Source: Enoplolaimus lenunculus (lineage: Eukaryota > Nematoda > Enoplea > Enoplida > Thoracostomopsidae). From it: 64,000 nt of DNA. Both the position numbers and the translations under genes were made by a program. The notes below the pieces were generated by a model. That model saw nothing but the letters and a program-made list of their open reading frames with translations. It searched no databases and was not told the origin of the DNA. This document shows, in pieces, positions 33,901 to 38,117 of this stretch (positions are counted from its first letter, which is position 1; every line of letters begins with the position of its first letter). The stretch is from contig JASANG010003961.1 of NCBI GenBank assembly GCA_030248215.1, positions 1 through 64,000 of the forward strand, given 5' to 3'.

Positions 33901-36683
33901 CTAAATTCGAGACGTGAGTGCGGTTCGAACAGCTGATCACTTTTCTGTTGAATCAGGATATATATGCGTATATATACATATATATTTATATATATTGTTT
34001 TAGGTTTCGGTGATAAATATGCCGACCACTGGCTTGGTAATGATGACATTCATATGTTGGCAACAATAAAACCAAATACGCTACGAGTTGAATTGAAGGA
34101 TTGCAATGACTATAACAGTTTTGAATTCTATAAACAATTTTGGATTCAAAATGAAACCGATCAATACAGGTATTTCTACAATGCACCCGCGAGCATGCCG
34201 CCAGGGGTGCTCAGAACACCTAAAAATACTTTTATCCCTGAAAAATGTTAATCTTGCTTGTAAGTCATTGGCAACACTTGTATGTTCTTGCTGAAACATT
34301 TAATCACGCTACCAGAGTGAGGTGGCTACGGAACTGGATACACAGAGGCCTGAATGTGTGTCGGAAGGCAGCCAACAGCGAATGCAGAATATTTAGATGG
34401 TGATGGCTCGCAGTATACAGTGAAAAAAAATTCGATACATAAGCGAGTGAAAACTCAAATACAAGCGGTACAAATGCAATAATCAATTCTATCACTAATA
34501 TTTTTTCGAAATTTCTTCATGAAGGGCAGAGGCGGAGTCACAAATGTGTGACAGCGCACTTTGGTGGTATGGTCCACCATGGTAATCTGTTACTCAATTG
34601 AATTTCCCCTGCCATCCGCCGTTGACAGAAATAGATAGTCGTACCAACAATGAAGAAGTCCGTAAAACCCCCCTCGACAGACAACTTTGGTCGCCATGGA
34701 GGGTTTGGACTACCGCGACATCCAAGAGGCCAGGTCTCCGCTCAGAAGGATCCCAACTGCCTACTAGTCTTTCTTTCGACTCCTCGTTCAGCTTATCCCA
34801 GATATGGATTTTTATAAACTATAATACCCAAGCTGACACTCGTAACAGCCGAAAGAAAGACGAGTAGGCTGATGGGTCGATTCCGAGCGGAAAAGTGGCC
34901 TCTTGAACGACGCGGTAATCCAAACCCTCCATGGCTAACCAAGTTGTTTGTCAAAAGGGAGTTTTACTTACTTTTTTATTGTAGGTACGACTTTCTATTT
35001 CTGTCAACGGCAGATGGCAGGGGAAATTAAATTGAGTACCAGATAATCATGGTGGACCATACCACTAAAGATACGATGATTGTAGTTCTCGCGCTGATTT
35101 GACCCATGTGCTGTAGTCTGCTGGATTCTCGGTGGTTGTGACATAAATGAAAACTAGTGTCATGAAGGGTTTTTGCTCCTGGATGCTATTTTCGAAGAAC
35201 ACAGGTAATGGTTTCGGGCTTACCAACCAATATAAGACGCATGATTCTGTGAAGACATCGATGTGCGCTGAGGGAAGTTGCAATGATGTTCGCACAAATT
35301 GAGCTGCGGAAGTTTCGATGACAACACCTTGCAGTTCTAGAAACTGACACTTTTAAGTGTTGGCGTGGAGTGAGAACTCACCAACTATCCATCTGACGCA
35401 TCCCTCCGTATTTGCAAATACACCACTCCCGAACGCGACAGCAGAAGCACCACAGAAGACAGCGATCGTTGCTCCGACCATGTTTGACCCCGAGAAGACT
35501 CGGTGCGGTATAGAGTCAACAAAGACCCCTTTGATGTCGTCGAATATTGTAGTAACCTCGTACTGGCAAGTGGATGGAGGTGATCAAGTCATGAAGTCAT
35601 TTCTGATACAATAAGACAACCAATCGCTGACACGATGCGTATAGTATAAACCATCTGAAATTGTTTCGTCTGAAACTTTGTAGAAACATACATTGTGAAG
35701 CTCCGAAAGCATAACCAAACCAAAACAATGTGTTGCAAGAAAAAATTCTAGCGGGAAGGCGTACGCCCTTCCGCCAGCCCGTCCCCCATGGTGCAACCGG
35801 AATTATAAAATACCGGAACCGGAACCGGACCCGGAAAGTTAAAAAGATACCGGAACTACCTGTTCCCGAAAACTTCATTTTTAAAGCTAAATAGTTTAAT
35901 TATTATTAGCGATTTGAACTAAAAAAAATTTTTACCTAACTTTTGTGTTTTGTAGATCCATAAAAACATACTGCATTTTTGTGTAATATTTTAGACTCCA
36001 TTTATCGCGTGGAGAGGGATTAGCAGGCGACGGCCTTCATTATTCCGACGTTGAGCCTTTGGATCAGAACGGAATGCAATTTTCAACAGCTGATCGCGAT
36101 AACGATCAAAACGCAGGTCGAAATTGTGCTGGCCAATGGAAAACTGGATGGTGGTTTAACGATTGTGGAGCGTCTAACTTGAATGGTGTCTATAAATTAG
36201 ACTGCGAGTAAGTTTAGTTCTAAATAAAAGATTGTATAATTTCGTTTACGTGTTGTCTTACAACAGTTTTAGTTGCGTTGCGACATTTGTGGGGAATATG
36301 ATGGTGTCGGTTGCAAATGTTGTCAACACGCTGCGTAATTTATGATTTTAAAACAGTTAAAAATATGTCACTTTTACTAGCTAAAATTCTTGCAATCAGC
36401 GCCAAAAATAAAGCAATACAGAACTATAATTTTGGTGTCATTGAAAATTTGCGTCTCGCAACTTCTTGTAAACATGAAAATAAGCTCACAAATTAGCTGA
36501 AACTATGCCCATACGTACTGTGGGCGTTCCAATTATTATTAATATTGCTATCGATTTGATAATTTCAGGTATTATACGTCACCAACAGACGGCATTGTAT
36601 GGTTTCCTTGGAAATATCGTATGCAGTATTCAGCGAAAAAGACTGAAATGAAAATACGACCAATCGGATTTAAACCACTATAA
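799..36683 (+). CDS. Secreted EGF / VWD-C8-TIL (x2) / fibrinogen-domain protein, 24 exons, 5'-partial
   Basis: The 24 exons listed below are joined by GT-AG introns whose phases all agree. The joined length (4055 nt, entered in phase) gives about 1350 residues and one stop. Domain order: two EGF-like units; VWD1, C8-1, TIL1; a TIL-associated block with EGF; calcium-binding EGF and EGF; an EGF-like linker; VWD2, C8-2, TIL2; the same TIL-associated block; calcium-binding EGF; EGF; fibrinogen C-terminal domain (FReD). The cysteine-rich content means an extracellular protein. VWD-C8-TIL modules are known from mucins, von Willebrand factor, zonadhesin and IgGFc-binding protein; FReDs are known from ficolins and tachylectins as ligand-binding heads. 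A role in adhesion or recognition is inference. The signal peptide and first exons lie before the window. I recognise no named orthologue. Confidence 0.9.
943..1110. repeat. GTAGCCA/CTACGG repeat
   Basis: Ends CGTAGCCAAG and GGCTACGGGC. Interior GAAAACCCTTGTACGCCCC and AAGGTGTACTGGCTACGG recur in the other copies. Starts 20 bp after the exon 1 donor. Confidence 0.55.
1167..1375. mobile_element. GGCC-ended hAT-like MITE with (AAGCCT)n tract
   Basis: GGCCCATGTATAGAACAGGG at the left and its inverse at the right. The interior is (AAGCCT)n with a TCTAAAGCTTA-like block (here GCCTAAAGCTTAAAC). Flanks ATTTAGTC and ATTTAGGC look like a decayed 8-bp duplication. Confidence 0.8.
2086..2273 (+). CDS. 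Exon 2: EGF-like pair leading into VWD1
   Basis: Acceptor TGTTTTAG, donor GTACGT; phase 2 in, phase 1 out. It completes the previous EGF ([13 protein letters not shown]) and adds a second one with CGKNAKC and [15 protein letters not shown]. It ends in CSSG, the lead into the VWD start. The same run of motifs recurs in exon 11, ahead of VWD2. Confidence 0.85.
2308..2496. mobile_element. GGCC-ended hAT-like MITE, exact 8-bp TSD
   Basis: Flanked on both sides by GAACTGTG (2300-2307, 2497-2504). Ends GGCCAATGTTACTTTTAGG and CCTTAAAGTAACATAGGCC. It belongs to the subfamily with GTTACTT ends and a GTTGCAAAAATGTG spacer. Confidence 0.9.
2621..2790. mobile_element. TACGTATTTTGGGC family terminus
   Basis: TTAAAGCTGGAATACCAAC and TACGTGCTTTGGGCAACG; the 170 bp shared with 57695-57870 continue through GTGAAAAGAAAATTTGTGC. 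Confidence 0.6.
2791..3050. mobile_element. Palindromic GAGTC MITE
   Basis: Near-complete inverted repeat: GAGTCAAATTGACTCTC at the left, AGTCGAATTTGACTCAG and CTCACCATTTTTTGCAG at the right. Reads as a long foldback. Confidence 0.72.
3211..3410. mobile_element. Palindromic GAGTC MITE
   Basis: ACGGTGAGTCAAATTGACT ... GAGTCAATTTGACTCACC; termini worn. Confidence 0.7.
3512..3570. mobile_element. TTAA MITE, terminal fragment
   Basis: TTAACCCTTTCTCACATGAA to GAGACCTACTTTTATCC, then the match stops. It lies about 45 bp upstream of exon 3. Confidence 0.7.
3616..3831 (+). CDS. Exon 3: VWD1, N-terminal part
   Basis: It opens with [20 protein letters not shown], the conserved start of a von Willebrand factor type D domain. 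The strand that follows is [18 protein letters not shown]. Acceptor GTTTTAG, donor GTACAG; phase 1 at both ends. A 59-bp end fragment of the TTAA-type MITE lies about 45 bp upstream of the acceptor. Confidence 0.9.
4240..4455. mobile_element. CTCAAATGTGTA MITE, complete
   Basis: Inverted termini CTGTATTTACAAATGCATA and CACATTTGAGAATACAG, with ATAGCACCTATCA and its mirror just inside. Related ends occur near 1725-1762, 54990-55060 and 63170-63200. Confidence 0.65.
4617..4823 (+). CDS. Exon 4: VWD1, middle part
   Basis: It encodes [18 protein letters not shown], the VxVDGxxVxLP-type strand of a VWD, then [19 protein letters not shown] and the LVP stretch ahead of the CGLC region. Acceptor TTTCAG, donor GTAAGT; phase 1 at both ends. 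Confidence 0.9.
4859..5110. mobile_element. GAGTTGA MITE, complete
   Basis: CACTGTACATTCCAATGAGT ... AACTCAATGAAATTTACAGTG. The interior is dominated by TTGAGTT and TCAACTC. It begins 36 bp after exon 4. Confidence 0.75.
5114..5413. mobile_element. ACAAGAGTGTGCAAC foldback element
   Basis: Mirrored arms: ACAAGAGTGTGCAACTTGG at the left, CCAGTTACATACACTTGTTA at the right, with GTTGCATTTTTG/CAAAAATGCAAC inside. Confidence 0.65.
5465..5655. mobile_element. ACAAGAGTGTGCAAC element, degraded
   Basis: ACAAGAGTATGCAACTTGG, GCGTTGCATTTTTTGCC and TATGCACTCTTGG. It directly follows the copy at 5114. Confidence 0.55.
5815..5972. repeat. GTAGCCA/CTACGG repeat
   Basis: CGTAGCCTAAGGGGCC ... CAAGGTGAGCTGGCTACGGG. 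Confidence 0.5.
6107..6378 (-). mobile_element. TTAA-flanked MITE with tRNA-like promoter
   Basis: TTAA duplications at both ends; inverted termini CCCTTTATCACATGA and CAATGTGAGAAGGGG. Inside, on the minus strand, are a TAGCTCAGTGGTG A box (6204-6216) and an AGTTCGAATCC B box (about 6163-6173). The TTAA site and CCC start recall piggyBac-type MITEs. Confidence 0.85.
6488..6660. repeat. CGGTGACGG-rich element
   Basis: GCCCTATACTTGTCGTACGG ... GAACGTCATCAAAAGCCATG. Tandem CGGTGACGGACGT-like units. The GTATAGC/CATCAAAAG ends recur at 150-180, 31796-32010, 57465-57540 and 59960-60066. Confidence 0.55.
6725..6847 (+). CDS. Exon 5: VWD1, C-terminal part
   Basis: It encodes [20 protein letters not shown], then PNGLLAPN and FGDSWIT. 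This is the usual end of a VWD, except that the CGLC motif reads CGLG. The donor is AA|GTAATG; an open frame runs on past it, but the C8 domain resumes only in exon 6. Phase 1 at both ends. Confidence 0.88.
7002..7179. mobile_element. GGCC-ended hAT-like MITE
   Basis: GTTACTT subfamily: GGCCAATGTTACTTTAAGG at the left, CTTTAAAGTAATATGGGC at the right, with a short AAGCCT tract. Confidence 0.75.
7778..7990. mobile_element. Palindromic GAGTC MITE, complete
   Basis: ACACTGCAAAAAATAGTGAG ... CATTCATTGCAGTGT, with mirrored arms (GAAATAGGCTCTACGG and CCGTAGAGCCCATTTC). Confidence 0.8.
8068..8572. mobile_element. Palindromic GAGTC MITE with expanded right arm
   Basis: ACACTGCAAAAAATGGTGAG ... CACCATTTTCTGCAGTG. 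Twice the usual length because a 49-bp piece of the right arm is repeated about six times. Confidence 0.85.
8206..8540. repeat. 49-bp minisatellite inside the MITE arm
   Basis: The start of GAGGATCAATTTGACTCAG falls at 8245, 8294, 8343, 8392, 8441 and 8490, exactly 49 bp apart. The units are identical as far as I can read, which implies recent expansion. Each unit carries TGACTCA. Confidence 0.92.
9081..9319. mobile_element. GGCC-ended hAT-like MITE
   Basis: Reverse orientation, GTTACTT subfamily. Flanks AGATTTCT and AGCTTCCT match at six of eight positions. The interior is (TTAGGC)n. A 17-C run follows just downstream. Confidence 0.8.
9768..10019 (+). CDS. Exon 6: C8 domain 1
   Basis: One exon carries a whole C8 domain with all eight cysteines ([39 protein letters not shown]) and ends EIPG. 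The split codon makes N, giving FGDSWITND across the junction. This matches the uninterrupted WITNDD of module 2. Acceptor ATTTTTAG, donor GTAAGT. Confidence 0.92.
10196..10562. repeat. GGAAACGGAAACGG repeat
   Basis: AGACGGATAGTAAAAATTCC ... ACGGATATCCGGTTACACC; a colinear relative lies at 39930-40298. It contains CGTGATACATAACTAAT and CGGAAACGGAAACGGACACC. Confidence 0.55.
10879..11035. repeat. GTAGCCA/CTACGG repeat
   Basis: CCCGTATCCAGCTCGCC ... TCTCGGCTACGGGCC, with AATGTTGAAAATTTTCTAGG inside. Immediately upstream of exon 7. Confidence 0.55.
11101..11349 (+). CDS. Exon 7: TIL domain 1
   Basis: Trypsin-inhibitor-like cysteine-rich domain: [35 protein letters not shown], then [12 protein letters not shown] and KYYPA. 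Acceptor CCATTTTAG, donor GTAAGT; phase 1 at both ends. A GTAGCCAGCTC-type repeat ends about 65 bp upstream. Confidence 0.93.
11426..11672. mobile_element. CCGGAGG-rich MITE, complete
   Basis: Terminal inverted repeats AGGGTGCAACCGGAGGT and ACCTCCGGTTGTACCCTG enclose about 210 bp, with GCCGGAGCCGGAG runs near one end. It lies in intron 7. A degraded relative is at 35786-35870. Confidence 0.7.
11835..12117. mobile_element. ACAAGAGTGTGCAAC foldback element
   Basis: ACAAGACTGTGCAACTC ... GTTGCACACTTTTGTTA, with GTACAAAATGTACC near the left end. Confidence 0.7.
12330..12520. repeat. CGGCGGCAT GC-rich minisatellite
   Basis: Tandem 9-bp units CGGCGGCAT/CGGCGGCGT with variants TGGCGGCAT and CAGTGGCGT, giving 27-81-bp higher-order repeats. 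A strong local GC island in AT-rich DNA. Open on several frames only because the unit is a multiple of three. Confidence 0.88.
13216..13373 (+). CDS. Exon 8: TIL-associated block plus EGF
   Basis: It encodes [18 protein letters not shown], which resembles the TIL-associated segment of IgGFc-binding-protein-like proteins, followed by an EGF remnant ([12 protein letters not shown]). I chose the donor TTG|GTAAGA (phase 0) because it joins exon 9 as [16 protein letters not shown], the classic entry to a calcium-binding EGF. Confidence 0.88.
14160..15250. repeat. 18-bp minisatellite, about 60 units
   Basis: Unit AAACCAACCGTTGGGGTG with the palindrome CCAACCGTTGG at its centre. Units are nearly identical toward 15250 and diverge toward 14160, so growth was polar. 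It lies in intron 8. Both strands stay open for over 100 codons (VGVKPT or QRLVSP repeats), but no splice signals tie it to the gene. Confidence 0.92.
15690..15846. mobile_element. GGCC-ended MITE, degraded
   Basis: Left end GGCACATGGTACTTTTAGG, right end CTAAAAGTAAACATTGGCC. Only a short TTAGG tract remains. Confidence 0.6.
15872..16024. repeat. GTAGCCA/CTACGG repeat
   Basis: GAGTTCACCTTGCTAGGGGG ... CCCCTGCCCCCCGTTGGCAAC. Confidence 0.45.
16133..16391. mobile_element. GGCC-ended MITE
   Basis: GACCAATGTAAAGAACAGGG at the left, TTGATCTTTACATGGGAC at the right. Three blocks of CCTAAGCC are separated by GTAAGAATGAGTATAT. Confidence 0.75.
16768..16978 (+). CDS. Exon 9: calcium-binding EGF plus EGF
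   Basis: [10 protein letters not shown] with [19 protein letters not shown] is a textbook calcium-binding EGF. The second unit is [15 protein letters not shown] with VCECAEG. Phase 0 in, phase 1 out (donor GTAGGT). The 3.4-kb intron before it holds the 18-bp minisatellite at 14.2-15.3 kb. Confidence 0.92.
17064..17272. mobile_element. Palindromic GAGTC MITE, complete
   Basis: CACTGCAAAAAATGATGAGT ... CTCACCATTTTTTGCAGTG. It lies between exons 9 and 10. Confidence 0.8.
17697..17747 (+). CDS. Exon 10: short EGF-closing exon
   Basis: A 51-nt exon encoding [18 protein letters not shown]. It closes the EGF left open by exon 9 and opens the next. Acceptor TTTCAG, donor GTAATA; phase 1 at both ends. 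Its small size would make it easy to miss, but frame and cysteine spacing need it. Confidence 0.85.
17840..18121. mobile_element. GGCC-ended MITE
   Basis: Reverse orientation: CCATGTACAAATCAGGGG ... CTGTTCTTTAAACTGGCC. It holds one of the longest TTAGGC tracts in the window (17955-18090). Confidence 0.75.
18385..19248 (+). mobile_element. TACGTATTTTGGGC family element, copy 1
   Basis: Starts ATTACGTATTTTCGGCAGCG. Its body (GAAAAATTCTGAAGATAGAAG; CTTTGTGTTATTATTCTA; TTGTATTGGAATTGAATAC; TGAACAAATCCTTCTAAAC) matches the minus strand of 44080-46485. A further terminus of the same family starts at 19249. Superfamily unknown. Confidence 0.7.
18577..19088. mobile_element. PIF/Harbinger-like MITE, TAA duplication
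   Basis: Long inverted ends: TGGGTCATCC...GTCTACGCTACTGTAAAA and the mirrored TTTTACAGTAGCGTAGAC...GGATGACCCA. TAA flanks both sides. It interrupts the repeat at 18385-19248; the related copy at 46.2 kb has a single TAA at the matching point. Confidence 0.88.
19801..20045 (+). CDS. Exon 11: EGF-like linker plus VWD2 start
   Basis: [20 protein letters not shown] and [16 protein letters not shown], then YQGTCPYVL. It fuses what module 1 keeps in exons 2 and 3. The donor is ACG|GTAAAA, phase 0. The exon's last 38 bases and the donor are repeated 117 bp downstream (20125-20233), so a second possible donor exists at 20163. Confidence 0.9.
20008..20233 (+). repeat. 117-bp tandem duplication covering an exon end and donor
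   Basis: 20008-20124 and 20125-20233 both contain the last 38 bases of exon 11, the GTAAAA donor and a TTATTATTAT microsatellite. The copies differ at a few positions. Since 117 is a multiple of three, the frame stays open through both. Confidence 0.9.
20467..20673 (+). CDS. Exon 12: VWD2, middle part
   Basis: [20 protein letters not shown], then [25 protein letters not shown] and [12 protein letters not shown]: the strands of a VWD in the expected order. Acceptor TTTCAG, donor ATG|GTATTG, phase 0 at both ends. A hAT-like element starts about 14 bp after the donor. Confidence 0.9.
20688..21391. mobile_element. hAT-like element, about 700 bp
   Basis: TAGCGCCGGATTAAAAGGGG with CTCCCGGGCC at the left; GCGCCGGGCCTCCCACCACG and TTAATTCGGTCCTG at the right. 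CCGGATTAAxxGGG ends are typical of hAT elements. A second inverted pair (GTTCGTCCTGCACATAAA at 20837; TTTATGTGCAAGCCGAAC at 21233) suggests a nested element. Confidence 0.6.
21824..21988. mobile_element. GGCC-ended hAT-like MITE, exact 8-bp TSD
   Basis: TTCATATT lies at 21816-21823 and again at 21989-21996. It has five tandem AAGCCT units and the conserved GTCTAAAGCTTAAGC block, and lies 80 bp upstream of exon 13. Confidence 0.88.
22070..22226 (+). CDS. Exon 13: VWD2, C-terminal part
   Basis: [20 protein letters not shown], then [17 protein letters not shown] and LRNGT. The usual CGLCGN reads CGAAGN. Acceptor ATTCAG, donor GTAAAT; phase 0 in, phase 1 out. Confidence 0.9.
22672..22752. mobile_element. 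GGCC-ended MITE, right half
   Basis: Only the AGGCTAAAGCTTAAGC block through CTTTAAAGTAATGTGGACC remains. Confidence 0.55.
23269..23387 (+). CDS. Exon 14: VWD2 end and C8-2 start
   Basis: [19 protein letters not shown] and GACDKPE carry the first two cysteines of the second C8. The donor GAG|GTTTAG is weak, but phase 0 joins exon 15 cleanly. Without splicing, the frame would stop two codons later. Confidence 0.85.
23585..23789 (+). CDS. Exon 15: C8 domain 2, remainder
   Basis: [38 protein letters not shown] and [10 protein letters not shown] supply the other six C8 cysteines. Acceptor TTTTCAG, donor GTAAGG; phase 0 in, phase 1 out. Module 1 has its whole C8 in one exon. Confidence 0.92.
23790..24611. 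other. Start of intron 15, unassigned
   Basis: Ordinary AT-rich intron sequence. I see no repeat family or coding signal. Confidence 0.5.
24612..25296. mobile_element. TGCGGGGTTCACGTT element, 685 bp
   Basis: About 45-bp inverted ends (GCGGGGTTCACGTTGTAACT / AGTTATAACGTGAACCCCGC, continuing through GGGGCAGC and AACACGTTT). The interior carries repeated near-palindromes of the type TATCATATGATAT. Confidence 0.85.
25926..26772. mobile_element. GGCACCATTCAGG element with satellite core
   Basis: Inverted ends of about 45 bp: CACCATTCAGGTTATACTGC then GCTCGCCAATGTC, and the mirror GACGTTGGCGAGCGCAGTAT then AACCTGGATGGTGC. The core holds the tandem array at 26160-26545. Confidence 0.82.
26160..26545. 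repeat. About 21-bp satellite, E2F-site-like
   Basis: Around eighteen units of the type AAATTTTGGCGGGAAAATTC. TTTGGCGGGAAA occurs exactly at 26179, 26295, 26335 and 26393, and most other units differ by one or two bases. Confidence 0.85.
26912..27008. mobile_element. GGCC-ended MITE, half copy
   Basis: A TTACGCTTAGGCTTATGC tract, then TTCCGCCCCAGTACTTTACA. The other end is absent. Confidence 0.55.
28131..28446. mobile_element. TGCGGGGTTCACGTT element, 316 bp, TAA duplication
   Basis: TGCGGGGTCACGTTATAACC ... GGTTATAACATGAAACCCGTA, flanked by TAA on both sides. A shortened relative of 24612-25296. It ends 33 bp before exon 16. Confidence 0.82.
28479..28728 (+). CDS. Exon 16: TIL domain 2
   Basis: [38 protein letters not shown], then [11 protein letters not shown] and NYYPPDA. 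Acceptor TTATAG; donor AA|GTAAAC, phase 2. The 4.7-kb intron before it is the longest in the gene and contains two TIR elements and an E2F-like satellite. Confidence 0.93.
28977..29108 (+). CDS. Exon 17: second TIL-associated block
   Basis: [23 protein letters not shown] and NCYCDTG parallel exon 8 closely ([15 protein letters not shown]). Acceptor ATTTAG, donor GTAAAT; phase 2 at both ends, where exon 8 uses phases 1 and 0. Confidence 0.9.
29109..31008. other. Intron 17, mostly unassigned
   Basis: No exon is needed here, as phases of exons 17 and 18 already join. A G-rich, low-complexity stretch (TTTCTGGGG, TTCTGGGGTT; 29520-29680) and a loose TTAGG tract (30717-30830) are the only patterns I can name. 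Confidence 0.5.
31009..31170 (+). CDS. Exon 18: calcium-binding EGF
   Basis: [17 protein letters not shown], then [18 protein letters not shown] and FSGPHC. This is a complete calcium-binding EGF with the D-I-D-E-C and Asn/aromatic signature. Acceptor GACTAG, donor GTGAGT; phase 2 at both ends. Confidence 0.92.
31196..31395. repeat. About 70-bp repeat, three units
   Basis: GCGAAGGAGACTTATTGC, GCCGAAGGCAAGTTCTTGC and GGCGAAGGCAATTTCTTAC each lead to ATGCA(A), AATTGCAAAAAATAC and AGTAAT(C)T. It starts 26 bp after exon 18. Confidence 0.7.
31796..32010. repeat. CGGTGACGG-rich element pair
   Basis: TAGTGGCGTACGATACAG; GACGTCATCAAAAGTATAGC facing GCGCTATACTTTTGATTATA; then ACGATACCGCAAGGTGACGG. 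Confidence 0.5.
32024..32172. repeat. GTAGCCA/CTACGG repeat
   Basis: AGCAAGCTCACATTGGTAG ... CCCGTCTTGGCTACGAATCC, with AAAGTTGAAAACTTTCTGGG. Confidence 0.5.
32280..32403 (+). CDS. Exon 19: EGF and start of the fibrinogen domain
   Basis: [18 protein letters not shown] and GDKC form an [11 protein letters not shown] is the first cysteine segment of a fibrinogen C-terminal domain. Acceptor TTTTAAG; donor ATG|GTAAAT, phase 0. Confidence 0.88.
33008..33085 (+). CDS. Exon 20: FReD segment
   Basis: [20 protein letters not shown] then NLIRTQ. It corresponds to the GVYTI strand of FReDs but is more diverged than the other segments. Acceptor GTTTTAG; donor CAG|GTGACA, phase 0 at both ends. Confidence 0.8.
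33131..33272. mobile_element. GGCC-ended MITE, right end truncated
   Basis: GGTCAATGTAAAGAACAGGG to CCCACAGAAAAACGAG. It lies in the short intron between exons 20 and 21 and ends about 57 bp before exon 21. Confidence 0.65.
33330..33432 (+). CDS. Exon 21: FReD core
   Basis: [20 protein letters not shown] is the signature of the fibrinogen C-terminal domain. It is followed by [11 protein letters not shown]. Acceptor GTTATAG; phase 0 in, phase 1 out (donor GTTAAA). Confidence 0.95.
34004..34169 (+). CDS. Exon 22: FReD
   Basis: [18 protein letters not shown], then LRVELKDC and FEFYKQFWI, matching the FGxxxxEFWLGNDxIHxLT and LRVDL blocks. Acceptor TTTTAG; donor AG|GTATTT, phase 2. Confidence 0.93.
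34559..35070. mobile_element. Long-TIR element, 512 bp
   Basis: Mirrored arms of more than 100 bp: CTTTGGTGGTATGGTCCACC ... GGTGGACCATACCACTAAAG, with GTTGACAGAAATAGA/TCTATTTCTGTCAAC and CATGGAGGGTTTGGA/TCCAAACCCTCCATG inside. Its right end abuts the BEL/Pao fragment. Confidence 0.82.
35071..35610 (-). mobile_element. BEL/Pao LTR-retrotransposon fossil, pol fragment
   Basis: Minus-strand translation resembles the RNase H region of BEL/Pao polyproteins ([49 protein letters not shown]). Only part of pol is present; I see no LTRs, capsid or integrase. It is broken, by more than one change. The long-TIR element lies directly at its downstream edge. Age cannot be set from one copy. Confidence 0.7.
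35995..36207 (+). CDS. Exon 23: FReD calcium site and cysteine loop
   Basis: [18 protein letters not shown], then [13 protein letters not shown] (the calcium-site D-x-D-N-D pattern), [20 protein letters not shown] and NGVYKLDC. The ligand pocket found in ficolin-like FReDs lies in this segment. Acceptor TTTTAG; donor GA|GTAAGT, phase 2. Confidence 0.95.
36569..36683 (+). CDS. Exon 24: FReD C-terminus and stop
   Basis: [18 protein letters not shown], then [12 protein letters not shown] and TAA. GIVWxxW and the MKIRP block end a normal FReD, so the protein ends with the domain and has no tail. I saw no convincing AATAAA in the next few hundred bases. Confidence 0.94.
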
Positions 36684-36796
36684 CGAAAGTCAATTTGATA
36701 CGCGTTCAGCTAAAATCGGTAGCTTTATGTTGCAAACAAATGCTTAAAAAGCACAAGCTTGTGAAGCCGGCAGTATAGACGCCGGTAGATATTTGG

Positions 36797-36978
36797 GGCC
36801 CGTGTAAAGAACAGTGTCGAAACGTTTTTCTGCGGTAACAATGGATTAACGCTTAAACTTTAGACTATTTTTTGCTTTTGCTTATGCTTATGCTTAAGTA
36901 TAAGCCCAATGTTACGCTTAAACTTAGGATTAGAATAATGTTTATAGTACTGTTACGGCCCTATTCGATACATTGGCC
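36797..36978. mobile_element. GGCC-ended MITE just 3' of the fibrinogen gene
   Basis: GGCCCGTGTAAAGAACAG ... CGATACATTGGCC. Flanks share TATTTG, as expected for a decayed duplication. It lies about 115 bp after the stop codon, so it may fall in the 3' UTR. Confidence 0.7.
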
Positions 36979-37105
36979 GGTATTTGCAAGGGAGTATTGC
37001 TGCATCAACCTGCATTTTAACTAATTTATATATCGGCATATAAGGTACAAAATTGGAAAAATTGCATTTGCACCTGGATTTATCAGTTCTCTATACTGGA
37101 CCCTG

Positions 37106-37294
37106 GGCCAATGTATACAACAGAACCGTAACAGTAGTATAAGCATATTCGTAAGCCTAAGCCTAAGCTTAAATGTGAGCTTGAATGTAAGTCTATTAAG
37201 CCTGAGCCTATGCAAAAAAGGTATTCTAAAACTTAAGTTTACTTTATAGCAGTCCCACAGAAAAACGTTCCGCCCCTGATTCTTTACGTTTCCC
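37106..37294. mobile_element. GGCC-ended MITE
   Basis: GGCCAATGTATACAACAG ... CCGCCCCTGATTCTTTACG. Flanks GGACCCTG and GGACCCCTG fit an 8-bp target duplication with one inserted base. Confidence 0.7.
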
Positions 37295-37920
37295 GGACCC
37301 CTGGCATGCACACTTGAGCGCAATATTTTGGCTTCACTTATGGCCGACACAGATGATTTTTAAGATTGTTGTTTGCTTGATTTGCATATACACATGAGTT
37401 TGAGTGCCAGTGATTGCGTATCGCAGACATGACATCAGTCGGATTTTGACTCAACTCGTAATTTTGCTTACGTTTTTCTCTCATGACTCATGTCAGTGTT
37501 GTTGTAAACTTTTCCAGTGCTCGACAACTCGTCAAATGTCTAAACGCCGGTACTGATTTTAAGGTCCAAACCTTACAATTACCCAAATTTTTTACAGTAA
37601 TTGAAGTAATTACCAATTAATAAATTTGTACCGGTTGTGTAAGGTAATTTCGAAATTGGCTCAAAGTCAAAAGTTGACCTCGGTCATGTCTCTGCAATTA
37701 CGAGGTATTTGTTTGTTGTAACTTTTTTCACGAAAAAACTGCTTCAATTATGTTTTCTATACAAATTTTATTCCGTGGACTATCAGATCTTTGAAAGATT
37801 TTTTGAACTTTTTAAACGAATTACGCTATTGTACACATTTTGCTCACAGTTAAAGTTAAAGCTATGGCAATGTCTAACAGTTATGGTTAAGTAAGTCCTT
37901 GTCTAATCATAAGCTTTATG

Positions 37921-38117
37921 GTGTCCATGTATAGAACAGGGTCGGAACAGTAGTATAAGCATATTCCTAAGCCTAAGCCTAAGCCTAGCCTAAGCGTATT
38001 GAAAGGGCCTATTCTTAAGCGTAAGAATAAGCCTAAGCAAATAATTAGTCTAAAGCTTAAACTGACCCTATGATTGCTCCTCTGGAAAACAATCCGGCCC
38101 TGTTCTATGCATGGGCC
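37921..38117. mobile_element. GGCC-ended MITE, GTATAGAAC subfamily
   Basis: Same subfamily as 1167-1375 (CATGTATAGAACAGGG). Flanks GCTTTATG and GCTTATGG. Confidence 0.75.

Noticed and set aside
34598-34867. 89-codon + strand frame
   Set aside because: Lies wholly within the long-TIR element and shows no transposase motif.
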